From the NCBI GenBank assembly GCA_013433145.1, contig CM024182.1:8137474-8201473 (forward strand): a stretch of DNA of 64,000 nt, in the 5' to 3' direction. The position numbers and the translations under genes are program-made. This DNA is from Ascaris suum (lineage: Eukaryota; Nematoda; Chromadorea; Rhabditida; Ascarididae). Under the pieces are notes generated by a model, which searched no databases, had not been told where the DNA came from, and saw only the letters and a program-made list of their open reading frames with translations. Shown here piece by piece: positions 23,901-38,900 of this stretch. Position 1 is the first letter of the stretch, and each line of letters opens with the position of its first letter.

Positions 23901-26900
23901 TCAGCGCCTTCACCTTTCCCCGAATATAGCCAATGTAGGCGTCAAATGAAGTTTGCCGAGAAGCTGTACGACGAACAATGTTCTGCATGTTTTCCAGCTT
24001 TGCGAATTACGATCGCAGAATCTGCTTCTTCCCGATATCGTCAACCAGCACCTCCTCCAACTTCCAGACTTCAGCTGAGTCGTTTTGACCTCCACGTTAT
24101 TGCTGCTCTCAGTGATTGAAAGCCTAGTCATCCGGATTGTTGCTATGTGGAAAAAACTGCAACAAATGTTTCTACTGATTACAGTTCAAAGTGAAAATCA
24201 TAGCAAACGCATTGCGGTATGCATTTCCATTTGAAGTTGATCGCACAACATTTAAAGGAGCGGATTACGAGTCCTGGAAGCAACAAGAAACCTGCCCTGG
24301 TCCTTCGATTCGTGATGTGAGTTGTTTTTATGGACATTTGTGAAACTATATCAACGTTCTTCAAGCGCAGAAACTACATGAAAACGAAGTGAGCCATTAT
24401 TTATGTATCTTCAGCTGTGAAATCAGCGGCACTCAAATCTGCTGCTTTGAATCTTTATTTACAAAACTTTATCGTTCTTTGATTTGTTTGTCTGTGTCTG
24501 TCTATATGTGTTTGTGTATGCGTGCGCATGACTCTTGGCACGCGTGTTTGTATTTGTCTTATAACATGCGCGTGAGCGGCAATTTCGGATTGGTTATTAA
24601 CGGCCTATTCCGACTACTCATGCTAGGCAATTTTACTAATTGTTTATTATGTCGACGTGCTTATTCCTTGCGTTCTTCACGATCGTACCTAGCTAGATAC
24701 ACGCTGTTTAATTGTTACCGATCATGGCTGTTTCCCTGCTTTCACCTTCCAAACAGTTTGTATTGAAGTGGTGATTCCTCGTGCTCATTCTTCTAAAATA
24801 GTTAAAGCTAGCTGAATATTTCGAAACTCAACAGAGTTTCGTCTGATAATGTTTTATTACTTGTTTTCTCGACGAACATATTTCAATTCAACTTTGGCAT
24901 TATGATTCCATGTTTTTGTTTCACAAACACTCGTTAAGAGCATTGCTAATAGCTTTGTTGCAGGTTGTGAAGTCGAAACTGGATAAATGCATGATACACG
25001 TGGACACCTTCTCTAATGCTCCGCTTTATATCGGGCCTGAAAAGCACAGTGGCCTCCCCAGCCCACTCAACTATTCGGAGCCAGAGGTATTTGTCTTTCA
25101 ACATTCATCAACGCATTCCGCAGTAAGCGACGCCTAGTAGCGTGATTAATCACCACAGTGGGCTCATGTCCTCGTAGTTGCATTTTTGAAGCATATCCAT
25201 CCTGCGTGATTTGTGCCAAGGATGTTTCTATCTTAGAATCTTTCGTATAACTGCAACCACAAAATCTCCACTCGCTGCTTGCATTTCCGTTGCGCAAATC
25301 CTATCAAGAAACGTTTATTCCAGCGACATATACATGCATAATGTTCGCCTAAAGCATGCAATAACGGCCGTCATCTATAGTCAGCACTTGATGCAGTAAT
25401 GATTTAGCAAAAGTTTATCGATGCGTACGCGAAAGCATTTGCAAAGTAAACTCACTTTGTTTCAATAAGAAATTGATTGATGCTCGGACAGGAAAATATG
25501 AAGGAACCGAAGGAATTTGAAATCCGCGTATTCTTCTAGCTCATACTACCAGCATTATGAGGGAATAAATATGATAGTTTTGTGCAGCGGACTCGATTAG
25601 CGAGTCGCTGAAGTGTCAGAAATGCCAAGTTTTTTAAAAATTTTTGGAACGCTAAAGAGTCGGACTCACAAAATGCTCATTAACAAATCCGAATTGTCCA
25701 CGCGCAGTTCCTTTCACCCACCCGTTTTTCTCTCTCACCAGTATGGTCTGGGAAAGCTTTCAACTGGTCAGGTTTTTATATGACCTATAGATCAAAGAAA
25801 ATACCTCATGCTGTATTCATCGAAACTGCCAGCAACAGTTGGTCAAAAGCTAATCTACAAAAACAGCCTGTTTGCCCACAAGGAAAACTGCTTTCTAATG
25901 TCTTACCTCCGAGAGAACAGACTTTCTCGGGAAAGCAAAGTGAGCAGTATTTCTAGAAATATAAATTAGCAGAGAACGTGGGACATAAAAGCCAACCATA
26001 TAGTTCAGTAAGTTGCTAAGGATACGTTCACGGTGCAACTATTTAGGTGCTGATGACGTGCTGCGCACTCTTGAGTCAGATCTCGTGACTTTGTCAAAAT
26101 TCCTTTCGCATGGTTTGATTTTGTGAAAACGTTATATCGGCGTCCTCATGATCGAATTCCCCCAAATGTCAGGCTCGTCAGCAATCAAAATACTTCAAAA
26201 TGAGGTGTACACTAAACAGGATCAAGCCACTCCCCGCACAATTTAGTCATCTAAAAACATCACATGTTTCTATGCTCTTCTATGTCCGGTGATGATACGT
26301 CTGAATGTGTAATATTTTATCCTGCTTTGAGCTACACATGCAAACTTTATTGTTTTGTGTTTTGTTGTTTGTTTTTGTTTCTTTTTTTTTAATTTAGACG
26401 TTTTTCCTTAAATCGATTTCTTAGCCAAAAGCCTCGAACTGGGTGTATAAGAAGTTGCGTTTGAAAAGTGGCATTAAATTTTCTCAATTGCCTTTGTAAA
26501 CTGGGTGTAAAGTGACAATTTTTTCACTGACGTGCTCAACTCGAGTATAGTAATCCAATATGAGACGGCAGTTAGCAGTGAAAGCTTTGGGATAATTTGT
26601 CGCGCAATTACATTCCAAGACAGGGAGAATATACTTAGCAAGTTGAGCGGCATTTCGTGGAACTCATAGGTTATGCAACATGCAATCACTCTACGGTCAA
26701 ATCTAGGAGCTTTTGGGAATTGCTTATATTGGAAAACGCCCAGAATTTATGAACTCAGCATCCAGGCTTTTTATGTGGCAAGCACTCTCTTCAAATAACG
26801 CAAAAGCGACAAGAGGTATTTATCACTGCTACTGTCAGCATTACTCGCTACTGCGTCCCGTCTTGATATGGAGGACGTCGTGTGAATTCCAGCTTATATC

Positions 26901-29900
26901 AGTAAACGTTCATCCTAGCAATTTCAGCATAATTCCGCTCCTCTGTGCTTTCAGCTGCGGTCGGTATTGCCCAACACAACTAGTGCTATTCACCATTGCT
27001 ATCACTAGAACCAGTGTAGTGGTAGTAGTAGGACATGAGTAAGAAAACTGACAGTTGGAGTTATCACTGCTAGGTCCACAAATGTTGTTGATATTTCCAA
27101 GTAGTCACTGTAACTATCGACAAGTAGCATCAACGAGAGTAACTAGTCCTGTAACTGATAGGTTTTACAAATGCTGCTGATGTTGATTAATTATGCTATT
27201 AATTAACATCAGTTTAGGCAACTTCACCAGCTTTCCTAGCAGCACTGCTGAGAGTAGAAACCACAGCAATACTTGCCGCAGCTAGAACTAATGCTGCAAG
27301 TGGTGTTGGTGCTAACTCAAATATCAACATCTGTTAATGTTAGTAGAAATGTTGATGTAAGCGCCATTGCTACTAGCAGTACGGACGGGCATTGATTCGA
27401 GTGGTGTTGTAGACGGCTGCTGCTTCGATGGGCGGTTGAAAACGACTGAATAGCTAGGAGAACGAGCAGTCTAACAGCCTGTGCATGTAGCATCAGATTT
27501 GTGCTTTATTTGGGAAACAATCGGAGGTACACGGTCAGCGCTTCCGATGAAAGCATGCGAACAACAAATGCTGCATCTAGTGTCAAGGCTTTTGGCTTTG
27601 ATGGGGGATCAGAACGGCGGGAACCTACTTCTACTCGAGTTTCGAATTTCGGAGAAAAGTCAATCTTAATGGCACCAACAAGTAAAATGAAAGAGTCTAT
27701 TTGCTGTCTTGAGCCCTTCCAAGGCAGATTGCCTCATTCATCCGGATCCAGTGCAAGCGTGAGGGTCGCTTCTTTCGCTGAGTCAACAAGTCTACTCGTG
27801 GAGTGATCCATCATTGCTGACCACAGGGCTGACGGCCGTTTAAAGGCAAATGCAACTAGCAGTTATGCAGGCGTGTGGAGGCATACTTGAATCTGCTAAA
27901 AACTCCCACCAGAAATTCAGAAAGTTTTCGGCATCGATCTTGCGATAGATTTATGAAAAGCCAATACTATCGCCCCTAGTGATACCGCAAACATAAAAAA
28001 TTTTCGCACCCTCGTTAAGATAACTCATCACAACTCATAACCCAAGCGGAGAAAAACGCCCCAGCAGGCGCATCTTTTATCCTTCAATGGTTTCTTTGTA
28101 GACCGTGGGATACTGTAAGGGAGCGGAAAAGGAAGGTTGCTAGAACGCTTTGCTTCACCGTTGACCGTTATTGTAGTATTGTCTTCGCGGATTTGAAGCG
28201 AGGTATAACATCAACCCAGTTGCAGTATACATATGTAGAAGACGGTTGTTGGTACTCTTTATCCGGAAACATCTCTGAACTCAACTGTTACTGTGGGTCG
28301 AAGCGAGATGACTGTGCTGTCCTCAAGGATGCTGATGATATCATCTGTATCGAGAAACAGACCGACGTTATCAACAAAATTTTTTTCGGCAGTCAAACGC
28401 TGGCAGAGACGAAAGCAGCAAAGGTTCGAATAATACTTTTACTTTGATCTTGAGAAACATTGTCGATGCCAGGTTTATCCTGATTATTCTCATTGCTTCC
28501 TCTCGCCTGTCGCCTTATTTCAATGTCGTCCGATATGTCGGAAATGATCAATGGGACGATTTGGGAAAGCAGTGTTAGGCGACATTGCGACATTAGAAGC
28601 TATCCATGACACTCAAGGAAACCGAAAATGTGAGGAGGGAAGGGGATTGAAACGGATAATGGGCTGCTGGGAGTAAAGGGGAAACGAGGAGTACTAGAAC
28701 TTTCTCCTGCTGGTCTGCATTTATGCGTTATCATTGCGCGCTTCTAGTCGCGATTCTTACGGTCTATCCCCGCCTTTCGGCGAGGATTCGCAAATAGCCC
28801 TCTTGAATCACTGTAGTCAGCTTTGAAACGCTCATGAAATAATGGGTACTTGAGTTCCTGTAACCAGAGGCCACTCAGTACGAAGCTACTCGTTAGTGCC
28901 ATTTCGCGTATGCTTTCTCTCTCTGTATTGCTTGCCCTTAGCTGTCTCGGAAATCCAGTTTTCGGAAACCTTTGTAAGCAGCCACATGTGTGCTTCGTTT
29001 GCGGTCGCTGGAAATCCGAGCAAACCTGTATTATGTTGCAAATAAAACTGCTTTTATCTATGTGTTCTGGCACTTGGCCAGTCCAATGAAATAATGATTC
29101 TAGAGCTGTGTCGTGAAATATATCCTGTCAGTTTCGTATCAAAAGAACATTTATTTTGCGCACTCATTTAAAGTGACGTTCGGTGCTGATCGTAGCAACG
29201 TCTGCCACAGCAAACATGAAGGTATGAGTTGTGTCCTGCAGAACGAGCCACTGTGCCCTTTTGGAGCCTCTCAATCATCGAATGCCGTGAGAGCTGAGGT
29301 ACTGTTTCCAACTGTTGTGCTGTTGCCGGATGGTAGAGAAGAGACGATGCGAGTCGAAGCGAAGTTTACTTAAACAGTTGGGTAGTTGAACACATATCGG
29401 GTAAAAACCACCAATATCGCTGAGTGAACAAGCACCGTGGCTAAGGGTTTGAATTACGCAAATACAGAAATAGAGGAATAGCGAAATATATGGGACAGAG
29501 AAGAATAGATATCAAGTCAATCTATGCAAAATTGAGTTGCTGCACGGTCGTTCAGCACAACACCAACGAACGCTCAGGTTTATCTATTGTTTGCAGTGAA
29601 TATTCAGATTTATCATGTCCGATGTCCATGTGTCTGATCGGCTTAAGAGACTGGGATGTGCAAAAAAGCGTTTCATCATCAAATCTCTATCGTCTTAACA
29701 TCAGGGAAGATGCATGAGATATGTAAGTTCCAATTACCCAACCGGTGCGAGTAGAATAAAAAGAAGGAGGAAATACTGTGACAACGCAAGGGAAAAGCAC
29801 ATTTTGGAACTGAATACGCAGCGACACAGGACAAGGAATGAATATAAACACATCCACTAAAAATAGGCGAAGACTTTATTGGTTATTGGCACTAAGGATG

Positions 29901-32900
29901 TTACGAAGATCCATCGGACTCGACGGCTTAAGAAGGTGAAAATGTTTCTTGCCTCGAAAATATTGGCGGTGGTTTATTGCGAAGATGAACAACTTTACAA
30001 TTGAGCGAGGTGAAAACAATATTCGGTTTAGAGGTTTCATGGGAGAATTAAATAGATGACACATAGGGGAGCCAAACTTAACGTATCACCTCAGGAACTC
30101 TGAAATTTAGACTGTTTTATATTAAAGCGTCGGGTCGAAAAGTGCTCCTTGATGTTTAGGTGGGTGCACATTGAACATCGACAAACGAGATTTATAATTA
30201 GGCACTCTCATTTGACCCGTGAATCTTAGATAATGCAATTTTAAATACCTTTCCTCACCTGCTGTGAAAGCAAACATGGCGATCAAACAATAGTAGAGTA
30301 ATCGAAAAGTGAGTGACAGCATATTATAAACCGTTTGCAATAGTGCTTAGATATTGCTGCTGGAGAGTTGAGAATATACTCTTAACCAAGGTCGCTTGTT
30401 CAATAATTCTACATACTGTTGGAACCAGTGAAGATTCACACAGATATTCGCGGCGAGGTCGTGAATAAATTAATTACATGGGGCATCAAATGTTGACCGC
30501 GCCACCATAGATGATAATCAAAACGAAGTGCAATATGCTAGATACGATTATGCTTCATCTTATATTACATTACATTACGATAGTGTTCTTCTTTCCTTCA
30601 CATAAGAACCGAGAAACGTGCGGAGGAAACAAAAATCACTGATGCACCCTCGTCTTCCCAATTCGCAGAGTCAAAAAAGTCCGAATTTCCCAAGATGCTT
30701 AAATTTTTCGGAAAATAATTGGCACCACAGTATTTGCCGACATACTTTTAACTTCACAGGCCATGCGGCAAAGAAATGGGGTACTTTGCAGCGAGGTTAT
30801 TAATGCCTCTTCCTGCTCGGACTGTATCCTTGACCTTGGCGTTGCCACATTTTATACCTCCCGCTAATTCCTAGATCTAACAGCTATTCTTTTATTATTC
30901 GTTGCTATGACTGCAAGGCAGCAAGACTGTTTCTGAAACTGTTTTGTACTAGTTCCTTTGTTAAGATTTAGCGCATGCATTATTCGCGTTTGAAATTCGA
31001 TCGTTTGCCTTGGCGTACACACACCCGGGTGTGATATAGAAAGATTGGATGCGGTGTTATGAGGGGCAGGTTTTCATGCGGTGAATTTGGCCCGCCCGTG
31101 GCTGGCCCCATGAAGTGCTTGTCTGCCTGTCGCTAAATTTGCATCTGGGTCTGGCCGCCTGGAGATAGGAAGTGTAGCAAAAGCCGCAAACTTCTCGAGT
31201 GTCAGTCACGATTTGTGGGAGACCGTGATATCTACTTTCCAGCCAATAAAAGGAGCATCACTCCACCACTTTCAGGAGCTGGAAAGGAAATGGTCGGAAA
31301 CACGTCCGCAATGAGAAATCCGGCAAAGTAGGGGAGTCGTTTCAAATAGTTCGCTTCGCTGAAACTTTTCTGATTCCTGAGGAATAATGAAGCCCCTTGC
31401 TTCGTCGAAACTGATGTATGCTTAATTCTCTAGAAGTATCCTGAGATTAGAAACTTTCCGGAAGGCCGGAACTCTTGAAGATGAGCTGTTCACCCGCTCA
31501 CACCGTTCATGCATAGTTTTCGACTCCTTGCTGCAATGTTCCGCTTGTTGGAAAAGCAGCTCTCAGCTGCATTTCATTTGTAGCATCATACGTCACTTCG
31601 CTGGAAAAATGGGCATATGTACACATTGTTTTTAAGGTGTTGTGCTGTTGCGGACCGAAGCATGGAGCTAACCAAGCGTTCTATCACCTATGCAATCTTA
31701 AACAGGTATCCTTTTTAAAGCATTATCTATCCCCAAACTTCCTAACTCGAGGCGTCATTTAATTTGCACATCTCGCACTTTTCGTCAAGGTTCGCAATTC
31801 TTTCCTAGTATTGATATTGTTTTCTACTGCATTTTATTTTTGCACTCAGTTTCGCACCTTACTCAATCCTTAGTATTGTTCATACATGGCGTCTTTGTTC
31901 AGATTGTCGCTAAACAGTTTTTCCCTATATCAGTTAAAACAATTGCTTGAGGCACTTTGCGGGCGGTGGTCAAAGACGTACTTGCACGTGGAGTCGCCCT
32001 CTGTAATCAGTGTTGTTTTGTGATCCCGCTAAACGTCTTAACAATTGTCATCTTGCATTATGGATCCTCCGCGAGTCATTCTTTTCATCCTTCGCGTTCA
32101 TTTGTCTGTGGGCGGTAATTGGGACTAAATGGCAACCAGGTGTAGTATATCGCTGTTTTCACTACTTTGGATGCACTGTATTCTGCTGCTGAAACTCGGC
32201 ACGGTTGCATTAGCACTGTGCGAAAATCACAAGGTTTGTATTTACCATCGTGCAATTACGCCATTCTCCACCTAATCACTCCCATTCTATTCTCGCCTCA
32301 GAAAATTCCGAATTCATTTCCAGTGACCGTACGTCGAAAATGAATAACGAAGCATTCAGCCTCTAGCAGGTGTATGGTATTTGCTAATTGCGAATGAGTG
32401 CACGTATTTTCCTCGTGCAGATGCATTAGAATCTATTTGCTAAGGAAGATATAATTATGGCTCAAGTCATTGCTGTTGAAGAGAAGCTTGTCGCTTTGTA
32501 CAAAATGCTGGATGCTTATCGCGAACCTTTCTTGTCCCTCTGTGACAGATTTCCATATGCAAAAAGTTGTGTTTGAAGCTTTGCCTAGAAGAAGTACCGT
32601 CTCTAGTATATCTTCAAGTCATTAGATCAGGGAGAAGTGTTTTCGCATATTCCTGGTACACCTATTAGTGAAAGTTCACAACCGTATCGCTGATCTCTCT
32701 GGCGTCATGCGTCTTGAACAGATCGCAAAAGCAACAGGAATTTTGTCCTGCATTTGCATCCAAAGACCGTCATGGTCAGCATGTAGCCACTGTAGATCAT
32801 CCCCAAAAATCGAGCATGGAGTAGACAGTTCAACGAGAACTTTAAACACATCGGTGCAGATCCTCGCCTTTTCTCTTCTTCCGGTTCCATGAACAATAAA

Positions 32901-35900
32901 GTCTCCCGGTTTGCGCATGAACTTCACAGAATGTGTCTCTTAATCGATCAGTCTGCCACCTCAAAAATCGCTCACGGCTGAGTCCGTCGCAGTATTTTTA
33001 ACCGTTTTATCTTGAAGCCATGAGTTTCAAGCAGTGAAATTAATTATGCTACCATCTCAATGGAGCCCATGTATTGCATTTTCCGTTGTGGTGTTGCAGG
33101 CAGATATAGAGGGATTTGTTCAGTTGTTGCTTGCTATCTTCGATTACATATCATCCTTAAGGGGCTTCATCAGACATTTGTGTTTTACTGGTGAAATTTT
33201 TTTGGTAACCTATGTTCCTTTGGATTTTAACCTATCCGCCTTCTCAGGAAACACTTCTTTGGTTGGTTCGTTCACCGAATTGCACTGCCAACATAAGCAG
33301 TAATCTAATTCACTCTTCTAGTGTCTACGGAGGGTCACAAATAGTCTGCCTATGGATGCTGAACTTACATGTGCAAAAAGTTTTGCAAAAAAAATCACTC
33401 TTCTATTATTAACATGGCTATTTTTCCTTTTTAAATGTGTTAGTAGCTGTGAATGTAGAGCGTACAGAGGACTTATTGTTAACATTACTCGTTTTTGAGA
33501 ACTTATCGTGCCGGTTCTTAACTGAATTTGTGCTGTGAGTGACAGTGACGAGATCGCCGTTATGCTTCTCACGATCGGCTACGCTTTATTCCGTCCTCCA
33601 CCACAATGATGCGAAACTGCATTCTCGAAACTCTATGCCAACCACTATGTATATATACCTTCGTCCGCTTTGCCAGCTTTCTTCAAGAAAAATGCTCAGA
33701 AAGTAGATGTCGTTAGAAATACATTTGAAAGAATTAATGAAATTGGAATGGCGTCGTTTTATATTGCGTAAATGAAATCTTTGCTTTCAGATAGACTTGA
33801 TGGGAATGGAGGCGAGATTGAAAAAAATGCCTAGATGTGGCATCTTCCCTCATTTATACCAGCATTTCTTCCTCAACAATATCTACGAAGGGCAATGCAT
33901 TGTACATTACGACTTCGAAATCGACTCATCTCTGAAACTCATTCATGGTAAGTCTCCATTCATTGCTGCCTTATTGACTGTCACTGACTAAACGCCGATC
34001 CCTAATTTGTTATCTCTAACATGGGACGCATATGGTGCTCCCCTACTTCCGTACGTGTTTCCTTCCGCGGAAGTGAAGGAGCTTAGTATTTCACAAAAGG
34101 GGACAACAGTCTTAACACTCACAGAGTTATGTAACGGAATGGTATCGAGTTCATTCCTTCAGCTCCCAGGACTAATGCGGCGACTTCTTCATTGTCGGAC
34201 TACAGGTTATTTTTTGGAAAGTCCTCGTTCTTTAGTGGGTGTGAAAACTCAAGCAGAGGGGCAGTTGAAAATAGCAAAGTGACAATAGCGTTGCTGTCTG
34301 CTTCCCAATCCAACATTGTGCGCAATTATTTTCCACGCTGCCAAGCCATTTAAGGTGAATTTTGCTTTGTCGACGTACTCTTGACGATTCGACGACAGTA
34401 AAACAAGGCATGTTTTGAAGCTTACGCTTCCGGTGCTGTTATTTAGTTGAATTCGGGTAAAGCAGTGTCTGAACGGAATGCAGACTTATGGTTTATCCAA
34501 AGGCAACAGTGAAATAATTTCTAGATAAAGAAACCAGTACTGTATACAAATTGTTAAGGCTAATTCAAGTATTTAAATTAATTTCGATACCTGAAGTCCC
34601 TCCTCAAATTTTAGGGCATTTAGAGAGGCTGATTTGATAGGGATGAGAATGACCTCTTCTATCTTTTCAAGGAATAGACGACAGAAGAAGAAGGAAAATA
34701 TCAGCGCTAATGAAATGTGAATTAATTGTGAGGATGACTGCAAGGTTGTGATCTTGAAAAATGTATTGCTGAGTGATTGCAATTTGATATATCGTTGAAA
34801 TTCTTTAGGTCATTTGTAGATATCACTTTAATTTTGAGTCGATCTGTTTCATAGCTCAAGCTTAGGCGATTCAAGCGTTGTCTCAGTTTGAAAGTTTCAT
34901 TCGGTTGATGAGGATTTTACAATTCGTGCATTACTTGTTCCGACGGAAATGCCTTTAACTACACTTGAGCAGCCATGAGTTGAATGAAACATAACGTTAT
35001 GTTATGTTATTCCTAACAGTCGAAGTGCAAATCTCGCAAACGCAAACGAAATTGAGGTGGACTAAAACGAGATTGGAGGGAGGGAGGATGGACTAGTTTT
35101 TGCGTATATCTGCATAATTTCAAATTCCGGCGGGAAATTTCAATTCAGCGCGTTGAAACGAGGAGTGAGGGATATGCACTATTATATATTATGTCTAAAA
35201 CTCATTGGAGCGAATCCAGCTGTCATTTTTAAAGGATCTTTTAATTTATTCACCTGAAGGCCTTTGGACGAAGGAAAGCCATCACTATGTCACCAAGTAA
35301 AAGCATAGATCAATATGACTACGCACTGCAAAGAATGTATGGAATTGCTTTATTGTCTATGCGACAATGCAGACCATAAGAACTTCTTAGCCGACCCCAA
35401 TGAACATTGTCACACTTTTAAGGTTTAAATATGGAATTTTCGAATAATATGAGTCCAACCGAAATATATGGTAGCAAGGAGAATGTGCAGCTGGTCGATG
35501 TGCTCATTAATAGAAATGGTGGGTGTTTTATCGCTAATAGTTTGTGTGTATGTGTAAGACTACGATATGATGCAATTTTGGTGAATAAGTCGGTACTTTT
35601 GGCGTGAATGCTTGTAGTGACGGAAAAGTCAAAGATCACGATGTAATTACAGTGTGCTTGAATGCTACCAGAATGATGACGCCATTGATATGCTAAATGC
35701 TATCACTGCTCTCGTTTAATTCCTCACTCTTCAAAAAGCTGAGCAGGGCGCATCTGGTATAGTTAAAGTAGAAAGAGATGAAGCTGCTATGCTACTTGCG
35801 TCTCTGCCATTATCTCAGTGTCATCCTGCAAATATTTTCGACATACTGCAGCTGAGTATTTGAGTTTGGGATAACGATTACTTTTGAAGCGACAACGTAC

Positions 35901-38900
35901 GGCGGATCCGCACTTTTTGCGTAAAGCGCACCTTGTGCTGTCGTGTAGCACCTTATTCCCCGGTCTATCAAAAAATCCTGAAGAGAATTCGTTTCATTTT
36001 GGTCGGCAACTGCAGATTGAATGAAATTTTCAGTTGGATAGTGTAGAAAGATCGTGCTTTCGGTATGTTAAGATTTACCAACAAATTTTTCCTTATGATT
36101 TTTTTCAGAGAGAATTAACAAAGAGAGATAACGTAGACCGTCGAGCATAGCCTCCGCCAGACAACGATGTTTGCACAGATTCTCTCAACTTCAGTTCTTT
36201 TTAGCAACCTTCCCAAGTCTTTCGAATACTTTTGGGACCCCGGTGCGGGCAAACGGTCTTCGTTCCAGTTTTCTCTGAAATTCAGCCTCTCTTCTGTTCC
36301 TTTTCTGAGACGTTAGTTCGCATAGCCTTTCCTTCAGATTCTGTCTCAGTTCAAATTCATTCGCCAATCTGAAGACTTCAATTCTGGTGTTAAAATCGAC
36401 TTTTCGCTTTATGCAGGCTGTTAGACGCAAATAACTTTAAACAACGACCGCGCTCCGCCCTAAGATATTGACGCGTGAAGGAGCATACCTTCGTCCGACA
36501 GACATATACTTTAGCACTGCTGTTTGTAGTGGTGAGCTCTTATGGGGGGCTTCTACACAAAACAAATGAAATGTCATTAGGAACGCTGTTGCAGCAACCA
36601 GATGTTTGGGCGAACACCGCGAACGTGAGGTTATGGTTGCGTCAAAGCGCAAGGCATGGACCATTGTTATAATAAAGTGCACAGCGGGACTGGGACGTAC
36701 ACCTTGTGACACGGCTATGATGGATACTCTGGATCGTAGGGAACTTTCCGATGAAGTAAGTATGTCTACATATATTTGTGAAGGTTCGAAAATAAATGCA
36801 AAAAATATAATCTGATATCGATATGGAGGTGTTCGAAGGTTTTAGTGAAATATCAACTCTCATTAGAATTACAAATCAGCAAGGCAGGTATTATGCTGAA
36901 TAATGCTGAATACATAAAAATCAGAATATCATATGGTCCCACTGTGCTTCTTTCTGCCCACTGTTGTGGCGTACTCGGCACAGTTGAATTTAGCACTTCA
37001 AACTTATGCCAATCGTCAACAGTTTTGACGATATCCCGCTTCACTATTGTTTTGGTTGGTCACATCAAACTATGCGTACCAATTTCGAATATTTGAGTGG
37101 CCTTATCCTTTACATCCTTGCCAGTGGCTCACTCATTTCTTAGAGTCATTTTAATCTGGTAAAAGCTTCAAAGAGATGAAAGCTTGGAGTGTGAGCTTTA
37201 GATAACCGTACCACCTTCCATATAGTTTCTCAGTCTTTTCCGGTGATCTGTTACATTTGAACGAAAATGCTTCTATTGAAAGCTTACTTTGAGCGAAAAA
37301 AATATTTTTGATGCCGGGACCATCAACTAGAGATGTTTGAATTGGTACAGAACAGACTAGGTTCCAACAACAGTCATTAGAAGTCTGAACTGCCTTTCGT
37401 TGTTGTGCATTGTGCGCTGAAACTTCTTAAGATACAGGTACTCATCAGAGGAGATGGTATGACATAGGCTTCGAAAATACCACCCAGGAAACCGCCGCTT
37501 TTAAGGGGATGCCAATATAAAATGTGCGCATAATGTATTTATGTTCTCATTCTTGCTACCACTTCTACAAATATTATACTACGCACTTTCTCTTTTTCTT
37601 TGCATCCATCAAATGTATTTTAAATGTTTGAAAATTTGTGAAATGCATACAACCTTTGTGAATGTGACTCTTTTTGAGATTGATTAATCATCGTGGAAGG
37701 TGAAGGTTGTTCTATAGTGTACGTCATATTCAACACGTTTCATAACCTTGGCCTAAATGGTCAAGATCGCAGAATGTGTTGGATATGAAACTATCCATGA
37801 AGAGACTGACTGGTGTGCGAATACATACAGGGAAGTAGCCTACCTGTAATTCGCACGTCGGCGTGTTTATGAAGGAAAGCGTGGATGAAGCCGCTTACTG
37901 GTCGAAGATGCATTGGTCACACGAGCACGTTGTAGCCGCGTTTTTTGACCGTTGCTGTATTTATTCAAACCATGTATCTCCTCTTGCACTAGCGGAGTGA
38001 TCGAGAAATCTCGTCATAGAAAGTGGGAAGCGGCTTTGTTCACAGGATCAGAATAGCACCTCTGCTTGCGAGACGTTACAAAAGATTTCGCAGATTTAAA
38101 CCATTTATTCTGTCGAGACAGTGGTCATGGAATTTGATTTTACGACCTAGATGGGAATGGTTAACCAGCACCCCAATTCTTTGGGAATTCCGCTTAGGGG
38201 CAGTCAGGTCTTGTTTTTGCACACATTGCACACTTTTCATGAAGTGCGTGTTATGCCCTGGGTGTGGCTTATCTTCGTAACTGTTGCTTAATGCGTCTGC
38301 GTATATGCATTGTTTTAACCATGGAAATTTCCCTCTTCTCATCGAGGTTGCATCATATCGTTTCAGTGCTTAAAAGAAATGAAATATTCCTTCAACTTTG
38401 TTTTAAATACCATCGCTGTTTTGATTTCACCGCTAATTTGGAAATGAACTGTTGCTTATGAATCCAGGCAAACGCTTAATTTTACTTCCTGAGTGGGGTA
38501 AGCCCTAACATGACGATATTTGAAAAGTGAATGGCAACTGAACGTTGAACGTCCATTTCAATGCATCTATAATTTCTGTTCTTTAAGAGCCACCTGGGGG
38601 CGTAACGTCCTTAGTTGTTTTTAGCGCTCAGATATAAAAAAACCCGCTTAGGCAGCTAGGCGGTTATCGCGCCATTAGCTGTGGTAGCAAAAATTTATGA
38701 GCTGCAAGATTTTCCAGAAATTTACGGCATTGCGACCATAAGTGTTTTGCCTCGGTCTTCCGCTACCTCGACAATAAAGTAAACTCTTCAGGATTTGCTG
38801 GTTCAACCACTCAAATAGAATGAGGCAATTTAAATATGACAGTACTAAAAAAAATATTAGTGAACATATTTACGTATGGGATGAAGAATAGATGCAGGAA

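Noticed and set aside
28910..29089. Apparent secreted peptide [19 protein letters not shown] followed by cysteines
   Set aside because: It looks like a signal peptide but lies within an intron between phase-matched exons, and has no donor or poly(A) context; probably chance.
31020..31033. Perfect 14-bp palindrome CACACCCGGGTGTG
   Set aside because: Isolated, with no partner sites or nearby start of a gene; expected occasionally by chance in 64 kb.
33034..33303. 89-codon hydrophobic frame after GTGTTGCAG
   Set aside because: The neighbouring exons (32570 and 33791) already join in phase 0, and this frame would need a phase 0 to 1 exon there; its hydrophobic composition is typical of T-rich intron sequence.
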